Origin: Desulfobacterales bacterium
Lineage (GTDB): Bacteria > Desulfobacterota > Desulfobacteria > Desulfobacterales > JAHEIW01
DNA length: 25,025 nt
Reading direction: 5' to 3'
NCBI GenBank assembly: GCA_030145015.1
Contig: JAQYWI010000064.1
Location: forward strand, 1 to 25,025
A program made the translations under genes and the position numbers. The notes beneath the pieces were generated by a model, which was not told where the DNA came from, did no database searches, and worked only from the letters and a program-made list of their open reading frames with translations. Position 1 is the stretch's first letter. Each line of letters opens with the position of its first letter. Of the stretch, positions 7,147 to 14,604 are shown in pieces.

Positions 7147-7839
7147 ATGGCCGATCCTACCGACGATTTCGTCATCGAGCAACCGGTATCCATCCGACAT
7201 AAAGTTTATGACTATCTGAGAAACGAGATTCTTTCCAACCGTATTTCTGCCGGGACGCGCTTGGTCGAAGGGCGTTTAGCCAAAAAAATAAACGTTTCGC
7301 GCACCCCCATCCGGGAGGCCCTTCATATTTTGGAAATGGAGAATCTGGTCGAGTCTTTTCCAAGGGTCGGTTATCGGGTTAAGGAGCTGCGATGGGAGGA
7401 CGTCGAGGAGCTTTGTGAAATTCGAGCCGTCAATGAGATTTTATCCGCCCGGTGGGCGATGCAGCGACTTATCCCCGCAGAACTGGAAGCGATGAAAAAA
7501 AATATCGATACGGCTGAAGCTGAAATACAGGCCGGGCATCCGGAATATTTTGTGGAAAGGGACGCCGAATTTCATGAGATGCTGGTTAAAGCCAGCGGCA
7601 GCCAGAGATTGCTGGAGCTGTGTCAAATGTTTCGGCGCCATATGCTGCGGTACCGGATCGAAAGCCTGTATGTTGCTGAAGCAGGTTTAACCGCAGTTGC
7701 AGGCCACCGTCGAATTTTAACCTGTCTGGAAAAGAAAGATGATAAAGGAATTGAGGCTGCCATCCGTGAGCACCTGGAGCAGTCCAAACGCGATATTCGC
7801 CGTTTTGCATTTGGAGACGAAACGCATGGGAATGGTTAA
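7147..7839 (+). CDS. GntR-family regulator, FadR subfamily with FCD ligand domain
   Basis: Transcription regulator of 230 aa. An N-terminal winged helix-turn-helix (about residues 13-78, with VSRTPIREALHILEMENLV) is followed by an all-helical FCD domain. The FCD metal-ligand pattern is visible: Asp139 and His143 in ERDAEFHEML, His187 in AGHRRIL and His209 in REHLEQS. FCD domains bind carboxylic acids, often through a metal, so the effector is plausibly the organic acid imported by neighbouring TRAP systems. ATG 7147 is chosen because AGGAG (7135-7139) sits 7 bp upstream. The longer TTG frame from 7075 would start inside the -35 box of the promoter. It probably controls the downstream TAXI-TRAP/dehydrogenase cluster and/or the divergent genes. 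Confidence 0.9.
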   Translation: MADPTDDFVIEQPVSIRHKVYDYLRNEILSNRISAGTRLVEGRLAKKINVSRTPIREALHILEMENLVESFPRVGYRVKELRWEDVEELCEIRAVNEILSARWAMQRLIPAELEAMKKNIDTAEAEIQAGHPEYFVERDAEFHEMLVKASGSQRLLELCQMFRRHMLRYRIESLYVAEAGLTAVAGHRRILTCLEKKDDKGIEAAIREHLEQSKRDIRRFAFGDETHGNG

Positions 7840-7889
7840 ACCTAAGTTGATCGTTTCAAATTTTAAAAAGGGATAATTTGTGTTATTTT

Positions 7890-7947
7890 CAATGAATTGT
7901 ACCCGTCGAGAGCCTCTGGGTCGAACGATCGATTTGTTTTTAAAATT
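7890..7947 (-). repeat. Partial copy of the foldback-element core in the GntR-TAXI gap
   Basis: The segment ACCCGTCGAGAGCC (7901-7914) followed by GTCGAACGATC (7920-7930) matches, in reverse complement, the two ends of the extra stretch in the core of the element at 14335-14546. A/T-rich flanks (GAATT before, TTTTAAAA after) also match. The middle is deleted relative to that copy. The rest of the 7840-8205 gap holds several small inverted motifs and an 85-codon open frame I do not believe is a gene. A good Shine-Dalgarno for the next gene lies at its end. Confidence 0.5.
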
Positions 7948-8205
7948 CGAAACCCTTTGGTTTTCGCTTAAAGCTTCCGACTTTCCATCGTCTGTAGCAG
8001 CAGGCTACTGCGGAGGAAGGGCGCTCATAGCGCTACGACGGGATAAGTCAACTGAACAGGTCGGGATTGTCGATCTTACCGCATCCTCCCGCAGGGAGAC
8101 CCGCATAGGCAACGATAGCGGGACGACTTCCCGTTAGTTTTTGGTCGACGGCGACATTATGAAAAACCCCAACAACCCATAACCCATTTCTAAAGGAGGC
8201 CTGAA

Positions 8206-9240
8206 GTGAAATATTTTAAAAAGACCGTCGTTTTTATGATTACGTTTTGCCTGGCGCTATCGCTGACATTTCCCGCAGGGGCGCTGGCAAGCGATCTGCC
8301 CAAATTCGTCTTTATTGCGACCAATCCACAAGGTTCCATCTATTATTCGTTTGGCAGTGTTCTGGGAAAGGTTCTGGATGATCATTCCGGGATCGGTGCG
8401 CGCGTGCGACCCTCCGGGGGCTCGAGCGCCTATATTCCCGCCATCAGTCAGGGAAAAATCGATCTTGGAGTCAACAACGCCAACGATGTACGCATGGCTT
8501 ACCGGGGGATGGAACCTTTCGTCAAAAGCCCGAACATAAGGGTTTTAACGGTCATGTGCCCGTTACTGGTGGGCATGCTCGTCAGAAACAACTCCGATAT
8601 CATGACCATGCAGGATATGCGCGGAAAGCGGGTGGCCTCGAAATTTCCGGCCCAATTGTCGATCGTCTATTGTATCGGCGGGATGATGGCCGCGGATGGA
8701 CTATCCTGGGAAGATGTCAAAGAGGTCCCTGTGACAAATGTGGTGGTGGGTGTCCAGGCGCTTATCGAAAACCGGCTGGATGTGACCAGTTTTGCCGTGA
8801 TGGCTGCCAAGGTCAAAGAAGCCCATTCCACCATCCCGGGCGGCGTCAGGTGGTTATCGATTAACGCCTCCAAGGAAGGCGCCGAGAAAATGGCCGAAGT
8901 TTTCCCGGGCTCCTATCCTTTTCTGATAAAGGCCAATGCCAAAGGCACCGTCGGTATTACGAAAGATACCAATGTCCAGGCCTATGATGTCGTTTTGACA
9001 GGCGGTACCAAGCTCAGCGATGATGCGGCCTATGCCATTGTGAAAACCTTGCACGCACACCCCGCCGAGATTCAAAAAGGCCATGGTCTGCTCCGGCGCT
9101 TTGGCACCGACCAGATGGTAAAATCCAATGTGACCATCCCGTACCATGACGGGGCCATAAAATTCTATAAAGAAGCCGGTCTCTGGACGGCCGAGATGGA
9201 CAAAACGCAAAAGCGCTTGTTGAGCGAAGCCGCGAAGTAG
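8206..9240 (+). CDS. TAXI-family TRAP transporter solute-binding protein
   Basis: Periplasmic receptor of the TAXI class of TRAP transporters, 344 aa. An N-terminal Sec signal peptide (KK basic start, hydrophobic core, cleavage near GALA-SD, about residue 28) precedes the typical TAXI opening: TNPQGSIYYSFGSVLGKVL, then RPSGGSSAYIPAISQGKIDLGV. Start codon is GTG 8206 with a strong AAAGGAGG at 8192-8199, 6 bp upstream. It delivers its ligand to the fused permease encoded next. Ligands of the few studied TAXI receptors are mainly dicarboxylates and amino acids; here the ligand is unknown. A strong intercistronic hairpin follows the stop codon. Confidence 0.93.
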   Translation: MKYFKKTVVFMITFCLALSLTFPAGALASDLPKFVFIATNPQGSIYYSFGSVLGKVLDDHSGIGARVRPSGGSSAYIPAISQGKIDLGVNNANDVRMAYRGMEPFVKSPNIRVLTVMCPLLVGMLVRNNSDIMTMQDMRGKRVASKFPAQLSIVYCIGGMMAADGLSWEDVKEVPVTNVVVGVQALIENRLDVTSFAVMAAKVKEAHSTIPGGVRWLSINASKEGAEKMAEVFPGSYPFLIKANAKGTVGITKDTNVQAYDVVLTGGTKLSDDAAYAIVKTLHAHPAEIQKGHGLLRRFGTDQMVKSNVTIPYHDGAIKFYKEAGLWTAEMDKTQKRLLSEAAK

Positions 9241-9252
9241 ATGCATTCATTG

Positions 9253-9299
9253 AGGGGTTGCCTTTTCAGACGAGCCGGCGCGCATGTCCGGCAACCCCT
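9253..9299 (+). promoter_or_regulatory. Intercistronic hairpin between TAXI receptor and permease
   Basis: AGGGGTTGCC (9253-9262) pairs perfectly with GGCAACCCCT (9290-9299) around a 27-nt loop. No T-run follows, so it is not a classical terminator. Hairpins here can stabilise the receptor message or lower permease expression, giving more receptor than permease (inference). Confidence 0.5.
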
Positions 9300-9370
9300 T
9301 AATGGGTGTTCAAATTCGCAATACCATCTGATGCGAGCTGTTTGCTCCCCCAAAAGGAAAGAAGAACTCC

Positions 9371-11314
9371 ATGGGTGATGAAGGGCAATCAACCCAGCAG
9401 CGTTCATCCAAATACAGAACGCTGAGCGGGCCGGCGAAGTTTATCGAAAACCTGACATTTTCCGCCATCGTCATTGTGGGGACCTTGTGGATTTTTGAAG
9501 CCCATTTCTACTTTGGCCTCACCCCGATGGTGAAACAGTACATCGGATTCTTTCTGGCGTGCAGTCTCGCGGGTGTTTTCATTACCATTCCGGGTCAGAA
9601 GGGCCAACCGTCCCAACAGGTTCCGTGGTACGATTGGATTCTGTTTGCCCTGGCCCTGATTGCCGGTTTATACATCGCCATTTTCTATCCATCGATCCAG
9701 TATATGTTAAACCTGGAAACGCCTACCCGGGTTGTTTTGGGGGCGATCACGATACTTTTGGTGCTTGAAGCCTTACGACGTGTTATCGGATGGTTCATGG
9801 TGGCCATCACCGCTTTTTTTATCCTCTATGCCCCCCTGGCAAATTTTTTCCCGGGAATGCTTGAAGGCAAGGCTGTCCCGGTGGGCGAGCTCATTAATTA
9901 TCTGTACCTGGATGCAAATGCCATACTGGGGATTCCCATTTCGGTGGGCGCGACCATCATTCTTGCCTTTGTTTTATTCGGCCATGGATTATCCGTCACC
10001 GGCGGGACTAAATTTTTTATGGATTTGTCCTCGGCCCTGATGGGCCGCTACCGGGGCGGACCGGCTAAAATGGCGGTAACTGCCAGCAGTTTATTCGGAA
10101 CCATCTCGGGTGCTGCCGTCGCCAATGTCGTGACCACAGGGGTCATCACCATCCCGATGATGATAAAGGCCGGTTTCACGCCAAGGGTTGCCGGGGCGAT
10201 CGAAGCGGCCGCCTCCACCGGCGGACAGTTGATGCCGCCGGTGATGGGAGCGGCGGCATTTTTGATCGCCGAGCTTCTGGCGATCCCCTATCGCGAGGTG
10301 GTTGTTGCGGCCCTCATCCCGGCCATCCTTTATTATTTTACGCTCTTTGTCCAAATCGATTTGGAGTCCGCCAAGTTCGGCTTAAAGGGCATTCCCAAAG
10401 ATCAACTGCCATCAATCGGGTCGGTCTTAAAATCCGAATGGGTTTCGGCCATTCCGCTGGTGGCGCTGATTGTGGCGCTGTTCGTTCTTAACTACCGGCC
10501 GGCCAAGGCCGGGTTGATGGCGGTGTTTACGCTGCTGCTATTGAACCTGTTCAAGAAAAAAGGGCGGTTAACATTCGGCAAGCTGCATCAAATGGTTGTC
10601 AGCACCGGCCGCGGCCTGCTGGAAATTACAGCCATCTGCAGTGCCGCCGGCATTGTCATCGGGGTACTCAATGTGAGCGGCCTGGGCTTCGGCCTCTCGT
10701 TGCAACTGGTCAAGACCGTCGGGCAAAATCTTTTTTTGCTGCTGCTGCTTTCGGCCATCGTGTGCATCATCCTCGGCATGGGTATGCCGACGGTGGCCGT
10801 CTATATCCTCCTGGCTGTCCTGGTGGCGCCGGCATTGACCGAACTCGGGATCGTGCCGCTGGCGGCGCATCTGTTCATATTTTATTTCGGCATGATGTGC
10901 ATGATAACGCCCCCTGTTTGTCTGGCGGCTTACGCGGCGGCGACCATTGCGGAAACCAACCCGATAAAACTGGGCTGGACATCCATGCGGCTGGCGATTA
11001 TTGCCTTAACGGTGCCGTTTCTTTTCGTGCTCGAGCCTTCGCTGCTTCTGCTGGGAGAACCGGCCAAATTTATGCTGGCCATTCCGACCGCCCTGTGCGG
11101 CTGCTTCTTTTTGGGCGCCGGTTTGACAGGCTACCTCTTCCATCGCCTGTCCATCGGCGCGAGGGTATTGGGTATCATCGGCGGATTGGGATTGCTGGTG
11201 CCGGCCGGCATTGGTTTTAACATCGGATGGATTAGCGATATTTTCGGAATCCTGATTGTGGTTCCCCTGTTTTTATGGAGTTTTTCGAAAAGAAAAGACG
11301 CAACCCGCAGTTAA
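9371..11314 (+). CDS. TRAP transporter permease, fused DctQ-DctM (4TM/12TM) type
   Basis: Integral membrane protein of 647 aa that partners TAXI receptors. The N-terminal region contributes the small-subunit helices; the rest is the large DctM-like transport domain. Conserved DctM-type segments are visible: GTISGAAVANVVTTGVITIPMMIKAGFTP and GGQLMPPVMGAAAFLIAE, matching the GSTIANT...PPS region of classical DctM; later LGMGMPTVAVYILLAVLVAPAL and MITPPVCLAAYAAATIA. It moves the receptor-bound solute inward, driven by an ion (often Na+) gradient. Start ATG 9371 follows an AAAGGAAAGAAG stretch. The stop lies 11 bp before the MDH-like gene, indicating one operon. Confidence 0.93.
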   Translation: MGDEGQSTQQRSSKYRTLSGPAKFIENLTFSAIVIVGTLWIFEAHFYFGLTPMVKQYIGFFLACSLAGVFITIPGQKGQPSQQVPWYDWILFALALIAGLYIAIFYPSIQYMLNLETPTRVVLGAITILLVLEALRRVIGWFMVAITAFFILYAPLANFFPGMLEGKAVPVGELINYLYLDANAILGIPISVGATIILAFVLFGHGLSVTGGTKFFMDLSSALMGRYRGGPAKMAVTASSLFGTISGAAVANVVTTGVITIPMMIKAGFTPRVAGAIEAAASTGGQLMPPVMGAAAFLIAELLAIPYREVVVAALIPAILYYFTLFVQIDLESAKFGLKGIPKDQLPSIGSVLKSEWVSAIPLVALIVALFVLNYRPAKAGLMAVFTLLLLNLFKKKGRLTFGKLHQMVVSTGRGLLEITAICSAAGIVIGVLNVSGLGFGLSLQLVKTVGQNLFLLLLLSAIVCIILGMGMPTVAVYILLAVLVAPALTELGIVPLAAHLFIFYFGMMCMITPPVCLAAYAAATIAETNPIKLGWTSMRLAIIALTVPFLFVLEPSLLLLGEPAKFMLAIPTALCGCFFLGAGLTGYLFHRLSIGARVLGIIGGLGLLVPAGIGFNIGWISDIFGILIVVPLFLWSFSKRKDATRS

Positions 11315-11325
11315 AGGAGGAATGC

Positions 11326-12246
11326 ATGTCCATCAAAATCTCCATCATCGGTGCCGCCGGAACGCTGGGGTCTTGCACGGCATACCGGCTCGCCAGCGAG
11401 GGTCTGGCGGACGAACTGGTCATGATCGACCTGAACCGCAATATGCTCAAGAGTCATATTATGGACCTGCAGATTGCCGTAACCGGATTGCAGAATGTGG
11501 ACATCCGCGAGGGCAATGCGGAAGATCTCGCCGGTTCGGACATTGTCATCAATAACGCCGGGGCACCCTGGAGAGTGGTTTCTTCCCGCATTGAAAAACT
11601 CCAGGAGAATTTGCCGATTATTGAAGAATGGGCAGAAAAAATCGCAGCATATTGCCCGGAGGCGGTTGTGATTACATCAACCAATCCGGTCGATCCTCTC
11701 AATTTGGCGATGCATAAATTCTCAGGACTGAATCGTAAAAAATTACTCGGATACACGCTGAATGACAGCACCCGCTTTATCTACTTTGCCGCCCAGGTGC
11801 TTGGCGTCCAGACAACCCGCCTTCGGGGCAGTGTGATCGGGGAACACGGTGATTACGCCGTTTTGCTTTTCAGTTCCCTGCGGCTCGATGGGAAGCCCGT
11901 CAGCGTTGATAATGCCATGCAGGCGGATATCCACAGCAGGCATCGCAATTATCTTAAAAGTGCCATCAGTCTCGGTACCGGCTGGACTTCCGGTTGGGCA
12001 TCATCGATTGGACTGGCGACGATGGTTTCGGCCATAACCGCTAAAACGGAGGCGGCGATCCTGTGTTCGGTTTTACTCGAGGGTGAATACGGATTTGATG
12101 GGATCTGCATGAGCGTGCCGGCTGAACTTAGCCTGGATGGGGTCCAAAAGATTATCGAAGTGGAACTCACACCTGATGAAAAAAGTGCTCTGGAGCAAAG
12201 CGCGGCCTACCTTCAGGGCATAACCGCGCAGATGAAAAAAATATAA
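11326..12246 (+). CDS. Malate/lactate dehydrogenase family protein (paralogue 1)
   Basis: NAD-dependent L-2-hydroxyacid dehydrogenase fold, 306 aa. The Rossmann motif GAAGTLGS (residues 9-16) and Asp35 (IDLN) suggest NAD preference. Catalytic residues are kept: Asp147 and Arg150 in LNDSTR, His174 in GEHGD, and the mobile-loop Arg88. The substrate-selecting position equivalent to LDH residue 102 (Gln in LDH, Arg in MDH) reads Trp82 in AGAPWRVVSSR, so neither lactate nor malate is an obvious substrate. ATG 11326 has AAAGGAGG 5 bp upstream; a longer frame from 11275 overlaps the permease and is unlikely. It pairs with paralogue 2 at 13346-14275, the amidohydrolase lying between them. A role in oxidising a non-standard 2-hydroxyacid is inference. 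Confidence 0.87.
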   Translation: MSIKISIIGAAGTLGSCTAYRLASEGLADELVMIDLNRNMLKSHIMDLQIAVTGLQNVDIREGNAEDLAGSDIVINNAGAPWRVVSSRIEKLQENLPIIEEWAEKIAAYCPEAVVITSTNPVDPLNLAMHKFSGLNRKKLLGYTLNDSTRFIYFAAQVLGVQTTRLRGSVIGEHGDYAVLLFSSLRLDGKPVSVDNAMQADIHSRHRNYLKSAISLGTGWTSGWASSIGLATMVSAITAKTEAAILCSVLLEGEYGFDGICMSVPAELSLDGVQKIIEVELTPDEKSALEQSAAYLQGITAQMKKI

Positions 12247-12266
12247 ATAAATGAGGAGGAAAACAG

Positions 12267-13256
12267 ATGTATTCATTAAAAATTGATGCCTATTCTCACA
12301 TTGCTCCGGTTAAATATAAAGAAGCCCTTGAAAAAGCCGGTTTTCAAACACCCCATTTTGACCGACCGGCGCTGTATGACATGCAGGAAAGGTTTCGTAT
12401 CCTGGATAAATATGACGGCATTTTGCAGGTTATTACGGTGGGCCTGCCGGGCGCCGGTAATCTCGCCGGCAAGACCAAATCCCTTGAAATAGCCAAGGTG
12501 GCCAATGATGCGATGGCCGAACTGGTGCTCAAATATCCGGACCGGTTCGTTGCGGCCATTGCGTGTGTGCCCCTGGACGATATGGAGTCGTCATTGCAAG
12601 AGGTTGACAGGGCGATCAATGACCTGAAATGCAGGGGGCTGGAAATCACCACACCCATGAATGACAAACCGCTGGATTCACCGGAATTCATGCCGCTTTA
12701 TGAAAAAATGCAAGGCTATAACTTACCGATTTATATTCATCCTTCCCGGCTGGTCACACAAGCGGATTACAAAAACGAGGACAAATCAAAATACTTCATC
12801 TACAGCTTGTGGGGCTGGATCTATGAAACCACCGTTGCCATGACGCGGCTGGTTTGCAGTGGTGTTCTGGAAAAATATCCCGATTTGAAATTCGTAACCC
12901 ATCATTGCGGTGCCATGGTGCCTTATTTCGAGGAAAGAATCATCGGCTTTTACGACCTGTTTCAATTGCGGGCCGGGCTTGAATTGCCCCTGTCCAGAGC
13001 GCCGATCGAATATTTCAGGAAGTTTTATCTTGATACGGCGCTTTACGGCAATACATCTGCTTTAATGTGCGGTTATAATTTCTGTGGTCCCGATCAAATG
13101 CTGTTTGCGGCGGACATGCCGCTGGGAGACAGCCAAATGGGATACCGCAATTATCGACAAACCATAAACGCCATCGAGCAAATGGATATTGGGGATGACG
13201 CCAGAAAAAAGATCTTTGAGGATAATATCAGAAACCTATTGCGGTTACCTGTTTAA
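12267..13256 (+). CDS. Amidohydrolase-2 family protein (ACMSD/resorcylate decarboxylase-like)
   Basis: TIM-barrel metal enzyme of 329 aa in the Amidohydro_2 group, which includes ACMSD and gamma-resorcylate decarboxylases as well as hydrolases. Likely active-site residues are His11, His158 (YIHPSR), His212/213 (THHCGA) and Asp283 (FAADMPLG). The first His of the usual HxH metal motif is replaced by Tyr9 (DAYSH), so metal binding may differ. It has a clear AGGAGG Shine-Dalgarno and sits 20 bp after MDH-like paralogue 1. Its place between two hydroxyacid dehydrogenases suggests non-oxidative decarboxylation or C-C/C-N hydrolysis of a pathway intermediate (inference). There is no signal peptide. 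Confidence 0.85.
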   Translation: MYSLKIDAYSHIAPVKYKEALEKAGFQTPHFDRPALYDMQERFRILDKYDGILQVITVGLPGAGNLAGKTKSLEIAKVANDAMAELVLKYPDRFVAAIACVPLDDMESSLQEVDRAINDLKCRGLEITTPMNDKPLDSPEFMPLYEKMQGYNLPIYIHPSRLVTQADYKNEDKSKYFIYSLWGWIYETTVAMTRLVCSGVLEKYPDLKFVTHHCGAMVPYFEERIIGFYDLFQLRAGLELPLSRAPIEYFRKFYLDTALYGNTSALMCGYNFCGPDQMLFAADMPLGDSQMGYRNYRQTINAIEQMDIGDDARKKIFEDNIRNLLRLPV

Positions 13257-13345
13257 AAAACGATGACGTGGTAACTCGGAAGTATTTTATTCTTATCCTT
13301 TTTCCTAAAAACCGGGTGTGTTAGTCGACAGGTAAGGAGGTATGC

Positions 13346-14275
13346 ATGTCTGTAAAACTCGGTATTATCGGAGCAGCCGGCACCCTGGGTTCGTGCGCTG
13401 CATTCGCGATTGCCACTCAAGGACTTGTCGATGAACTGGTGCTTATGGATCTCAATACAAAGCTGCTCAAAAGCCACCAGATGGATTTGGAGACGGCCGT
13501 AACCCCCATCAAAAAGATGACGGTCCGAACCGGCAGCGCGGAAGATTTAGGCGGATGTCAGGTGGTGGTTCAAACGGCCGGTGCCCCCTGGCGTCAGATT
13601 TCTGCCCGGGCCGAGCTGCTTGAAGATAATTTGCCCATCATCCGTGAGACAGCGGAACTATTAAAAAGATACTGTCCCGATGCGGTTGTGATCACGGCGA
13701 CCAACCCGGTGGATCCCCTTAACTATGCCCTCTATCGCACGACCGGAATGGATCGCAAACAATTAATCGGCTATACCCTCAACGATTCTATTCGCTTACG
13801 AATGCTGACCGCCGGCGCTCTGGGTGTTGATAGCATAGAGGTGGAAGGCACCGTGATCGGCGAACACGGGGAGCACCAGGTGCTGCTTTTCAGCTCGGTC
13901 AGGGTAAAAGGAGAGCCGGTCCTCCTTAGCGAAGATGCCAAGGCGCAGATAAGAGCTGAAATCCCAAAAATTCTGCATGCATATGAAAGCCTGGGCACCG
14001 GACGCACCTCGGGCTGGACATCGGCGGTGGGTCTTGCAGATATGGTTCGCGCCATTGTGGAAGATACCGGGCAGATCTTTCCCTGCTCGGTCATTTTGGC
14101 AGGTGAATACGGTCAAGAGGAGATCAGCATCAGCGTACCGGTGCGTTTAGGCCGCGGCGGAGTGAAAGAAATTCCGATTATAGATATGTCAGCCGCAGAA
14201 AAGGCTGACTTTGAGGAAGCCTTTGTGTATCTGAATCAAATGAAGGAGGCGTTGGGAGATATCATAAAACTATAA
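13346..14275 (+). CDS. Malate/lactate dehydrogenase family protein (paralogue 2)
   Basis: 309-aa paralogue of the gene at 11326-12246, clearly similar along its full length. All key positions fall at the same residue numbers: GAAGTLGS at 9-16, Asp35 (MDLN), Trp82 in AGAPWRQISAR, Arg88, Asp147/Arg150 (LNDSIR), His174 (GEHGE). The shared Trp82 replaces the Gln/Arg that sets lactate or malate specificity. ATG 13346 follows AAGGAGG, and the start-region pattern (ATGC overlapping ATGTC) matches paralogue 1, consistent with gene duplication. It is the last gene of the run that starts with the TAXI receptor. The two proteins may form a heteromer or act on related substrates (inference). Confidence 0.87.
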   Translation: MSVKLGIIGAAGTLGSCAAFAIATQGLVDELVLMDLNTKLLKSHQMDLETAVTPIKKMTVRTGSAEDLGGCQVVVQTAGAPWRQISARAELLEDNLPIIRETAELLKRYCPDAVVITATNPVDPLNYALYRTTGMDRKQLIGYTLNDSIRLRMLTAGALGVDSIEVEGTVIGEHGEHQVLLFSSVRVKGEPVLLSEDAKAQIRAEIPKILHAYESLGTGRTSGWTSAVGLADMVRAIVEDTGQIFPCSVILAGEYGQEEISISVPVRLGRGGVKEIPIIDMSAAEKADFEEAFVYLNQMKEALGDIIKL

Positions 14276-14334
14276 GCAATCTCAAAAATAGCAGTTTATC
14301 TTCGAAGGCAGAGAAAAAAAGTTTAAAAGATGCT

Positions 14335-14546
14335 CTAAAGTTAGAAGTGCCTAAAATGCCTAAAATGAACTAAAGTGCCTAAAGTTATGGTGTCGCTGCG
14401 CTCCATCTTTTAATAAAAATGATCGTTCGACCCCGTCTTCAGACCCTGAGGCTCTCGAAGGGGGGCTCTCGACGGGTTGAATTCCTCAATTTTAGGCATT
14501 TTAGATCATTTTTAATTTTAGCTCATTTATAGTTATAAGCACTTTT
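14335..14546. repeat. Foldback repeat element (copy 2)
   Basis: This fills most of the 14276-14604 gap. Left arm (14335-14386, CTAAAGTTAGAAGTGCC...) is the reverse complement of the right arm of copy 1. Right arm (about 14489-14546, ending AAGCACTTTT) is the reverse complement of the left arm of copy 1. The core motif TCGCTGCGCTCCATCTTTTA is nevertheless in the same orientation as in copy 1. The core carries about 60 extra bases with a repeated GGCTCTCGA. An ATCTCAAAAA motif (about 14280-14288), shared with the ends of the other elements, lies just after the preceding stop codon. Confidence 0.75.
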
Positions 14547-14604
14547 TAATTGATAAAATCAATCCGTGTTTTGTTAAAAAAATAATAGGTTTTCGAGGAA
14601 ATCG

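Noticed and set aside
7880..8137. 85-codon open frame between the GntR and TAXI genes
   Set aside because: Part of it overlaps a dispersed repeat fragment, the predicted protein has no recognisable domain, and there is no good start-site signal. More likely repeat-rich intergenic DNA.
10762..11220. 152-codon frame overlapping the fused TRAP permease
   Set aside because: Out-of-frame shadow; the permease frame continues through conserved transport motifs.
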